This document shows positions 62,967 through 64,000 of a stretch of 64,000 nt of DNA, piece after piece. Positions within the stretch are counted from its first letter, which is position 1; each line of letters begins with the position of its first letter. The notes below the pieces were generated by a model. That model was not told the origin of the DNA. It ran no database searches and saw only the letters and a list, made by a program, of their open reading frames with translations. The position numbers were made by a program, and so were the translations under genes. Source of the DNA: Strigamia acuminata (taxonomy: Eukaryota > Arthropoda > Chilopoda > Geophilomorpha > Linotaeniidae); assembly GCA_949358305.1 (NCBI GenBank), contig OX442314.1, positions 51,836,662 to 51,900,661 on the forward strand, written 5' to 3'.

Positions 62967-63362
62967 CCACCGCCACCCATCACGCCGGACATGGAGGTGA
63001 TCGGCGCGGCGGTGGATGCGGCCGGTCGCTCCGCCGCGGCGTGCAGGGCGGCCGAGGGCGTCGCCCGCGCCCTCGAGTTTCCCGTTCCAGAGGTGGCCAT
63101 GGCGGTGGGCACGACGTCGGTGGTCGTGGCGGCCCGCCTGGCCACGTGGGCGACCCGCGCGGCCTTCAGCTCGGTCGCGGCGGCCGTAGCGGTGGTCGCG
63201 GCCACGACGGGCAACGAGGAGGCGGTCGACGCCGTCGTCACGGCGACCGGTGCGGTCGGGGCGGCCGAGGCAGCCACCATCGCCGTCGACGAGGCCGCGA
63301 CGGCGGTAGAGGCGAGCGCGCGAGGACTCCGTCGTCGCCGCGCCAGGAGCTCAACGATGTAA
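62626..63362 (+). CDS. Putative three-exon gene for an Ala-rich protein
   Basis: Exons 62626-62654, 62772-62876 and 62963-63362 join in frame (phases 2 and 2) into 177 aa; introns are GTAAGT/TAAG and GTGAGT/TTAG, the second with a long polyT before the acceptor. The N-terminal half is Pro/Arg-rich (MSGHRRDHPS..., then IPPPPITPDMEV). The C-terminal 115 residues are Ala/Val/Glu-rich, predicted helical, and end with a basic RRRRAR cluster. No family is recognised. Several frames are open in exon 3 because the DNA is GC-rich, so the frame choice rests on splice-phase agreement. Confidence 0.45.
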
Positions 63363-63693
63363 CCGCCACCACCACCACCATCGCTCCTCGTTCCATTTTT
63401 CAATTTTTCAATTTGTTAATTTGTCAATTTTCTTTAAAATTTTTAGTTTTTTTTTTTTATGTTTTAATGTGCAAATGTATAAACGATGTATAAAGAATGT
63501 ATAAACAAATATAAAAACGAACAACATTTTTTTTTTTTTTTTTTTTTTTTTTTTGCGCATTTTATTTTTTGGCCTCAAATCGGCAACGAGGGGGAAAAAA
63601 AAAAAAAAATAATTATAATAATAATATGATACCGCGGAACACCTGTCCACAGTTCACACGGGGAATGAACAGGCAAATAAATGAACAAGTAGA

Positions 63694-63724
<31 letters not shown>

Positions 63725-63752
63725 ACGAATAAAATTCTCTCGGCCGCCACCC
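63363..63752. other. Intergenic gap with homopolymers and AAAT tract
   Basis: PolyT at about 63525-63555, polyA at about 63595-63609 and (AAAT)n at about 63692-63732. No gene is seen. It separates two convergent genes. Confidence 0.5.
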
Positions 63753-64000
63753 TCAATATTCGATCGAAGAATTTCCGTCGTCGCCACCGCCGCCGTCGGC
63801 CGCCCCCTCGTCGCCCTCGGTCTCGTCCGCATAGTCGTCCGCCATCGGGTCCGTGTCATCGTCCACCATCTCCACCGGCTCCACCGGCTCCACCGGCTCC
63901 ACCGTCTCCACCCGCTCCGCCGCTTCCAGCAACCTCCCCTGCATTTCCTCCAGCGTCCTCTCGAATTTCTCCTCCACTCTCTTCAACGTGCTCTCGAATC
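63753..64000 (-). CDS. 3' part of an acidic coiled-coil gene, cut by the window edge
   Basis: The minus-strand frame is open from the window edge to a stop at 63753, giving about 81 residues. It starts in a heptad-like helix (VEEKFERTLEEMQGRLLEAA), continues with VEPVEPVEP repeats and ends in an Asp/Glu/Gly-rich tail. The start and upstream exons lie outside the window. It resembles the neighbouring coiled-coil gene and the gene at 1028-1805 in acidic low complexity, but no homology is claimed. Confidence 0.4.
   Translation of the reverse strand, partial: FESTLKRVEEKFERTLEEMQGRLLEAAERVETVEPVEPVEPVEMVDDDTDPMADDYADETEGDEGAADGGGGDDGNSSIEY

Overview
The window is eukaryotic nuclear DNA. Every believable gene is split by short (about 60-120 bp) GT-AG introns with pyrimidine-rich 3' ends. 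There are tRNA-derived SINE-like repeats with class II tRNA heads, many tetranucleotide microsatellites, and a piggyBac-type DDD transposase gene whose C-terminal Cys/His-rich domain is of the kind common in animal piggyBac proteins. I infer an animal, probably an invertebrate, but the sequence does not fix the taxon. No rRNA, organelle or bacterial-type operon is seen.

Layout. 1-466 is a GC-rich 53-bp satellite. 1028-1805 (minus) is a small three-exon gene for an acidic protein. 2583-6060 is a tandem array of six roughly 600-bp units, each with a UUCG-type hairpin followed by an (AAAT)n tract. 7270-50494 is the dominant feature: a 43.2-kb non-coding structure made of three nearly identical ~14-kb units separated by a 462-bp module that lies forward, reverse, forward. 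Each unit nests further levels of repetition: three tandem 1,676-bp repeats, a ~8.9-kb long inverted repeat, mirrored arrays of a 56-bp hairpin unit (11 copies per arm, 9 in one arm of unit 3), a triplicated palindromic core, and TATA-like motifs placed so that both ends would read inward. No transposase or other protein can be supported in it. It ends only 25 bp before the start codon of the next gene.

50520-64000 is gene-dense. A nine-exon gene (50520-53989) encodes a predicted 922-aa nuclear zinc-finger protein (two C2H2-like fingers, SR-type repeat, C4HC3 PHD-like finger). A cluster of four SINE-like copies follows, and then a possible alternative terminal exon at 56392. The six-exon piggyBac-related gene (56679-59022, 644 aa, all three catalytic Asp present) is convergent with a four-exon coiled-coil gene (59351-60934, minus). 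Two more SINE-like copies follow, then a three-exon Ala-rich gene (62626-63362) and the end of an acidic coiled-coil gene that runs off the window (63753-64000, minus).

The genes show no evident joint pathway. The candidate for an undescribed system is the nested hairpin locus. If transcribed inward from its TATA-like motifs it would make long self-complementary RNA. That is a prediction from sequence only; an inert satellite, a non-autonomous element or an assembly artefact remain possible.
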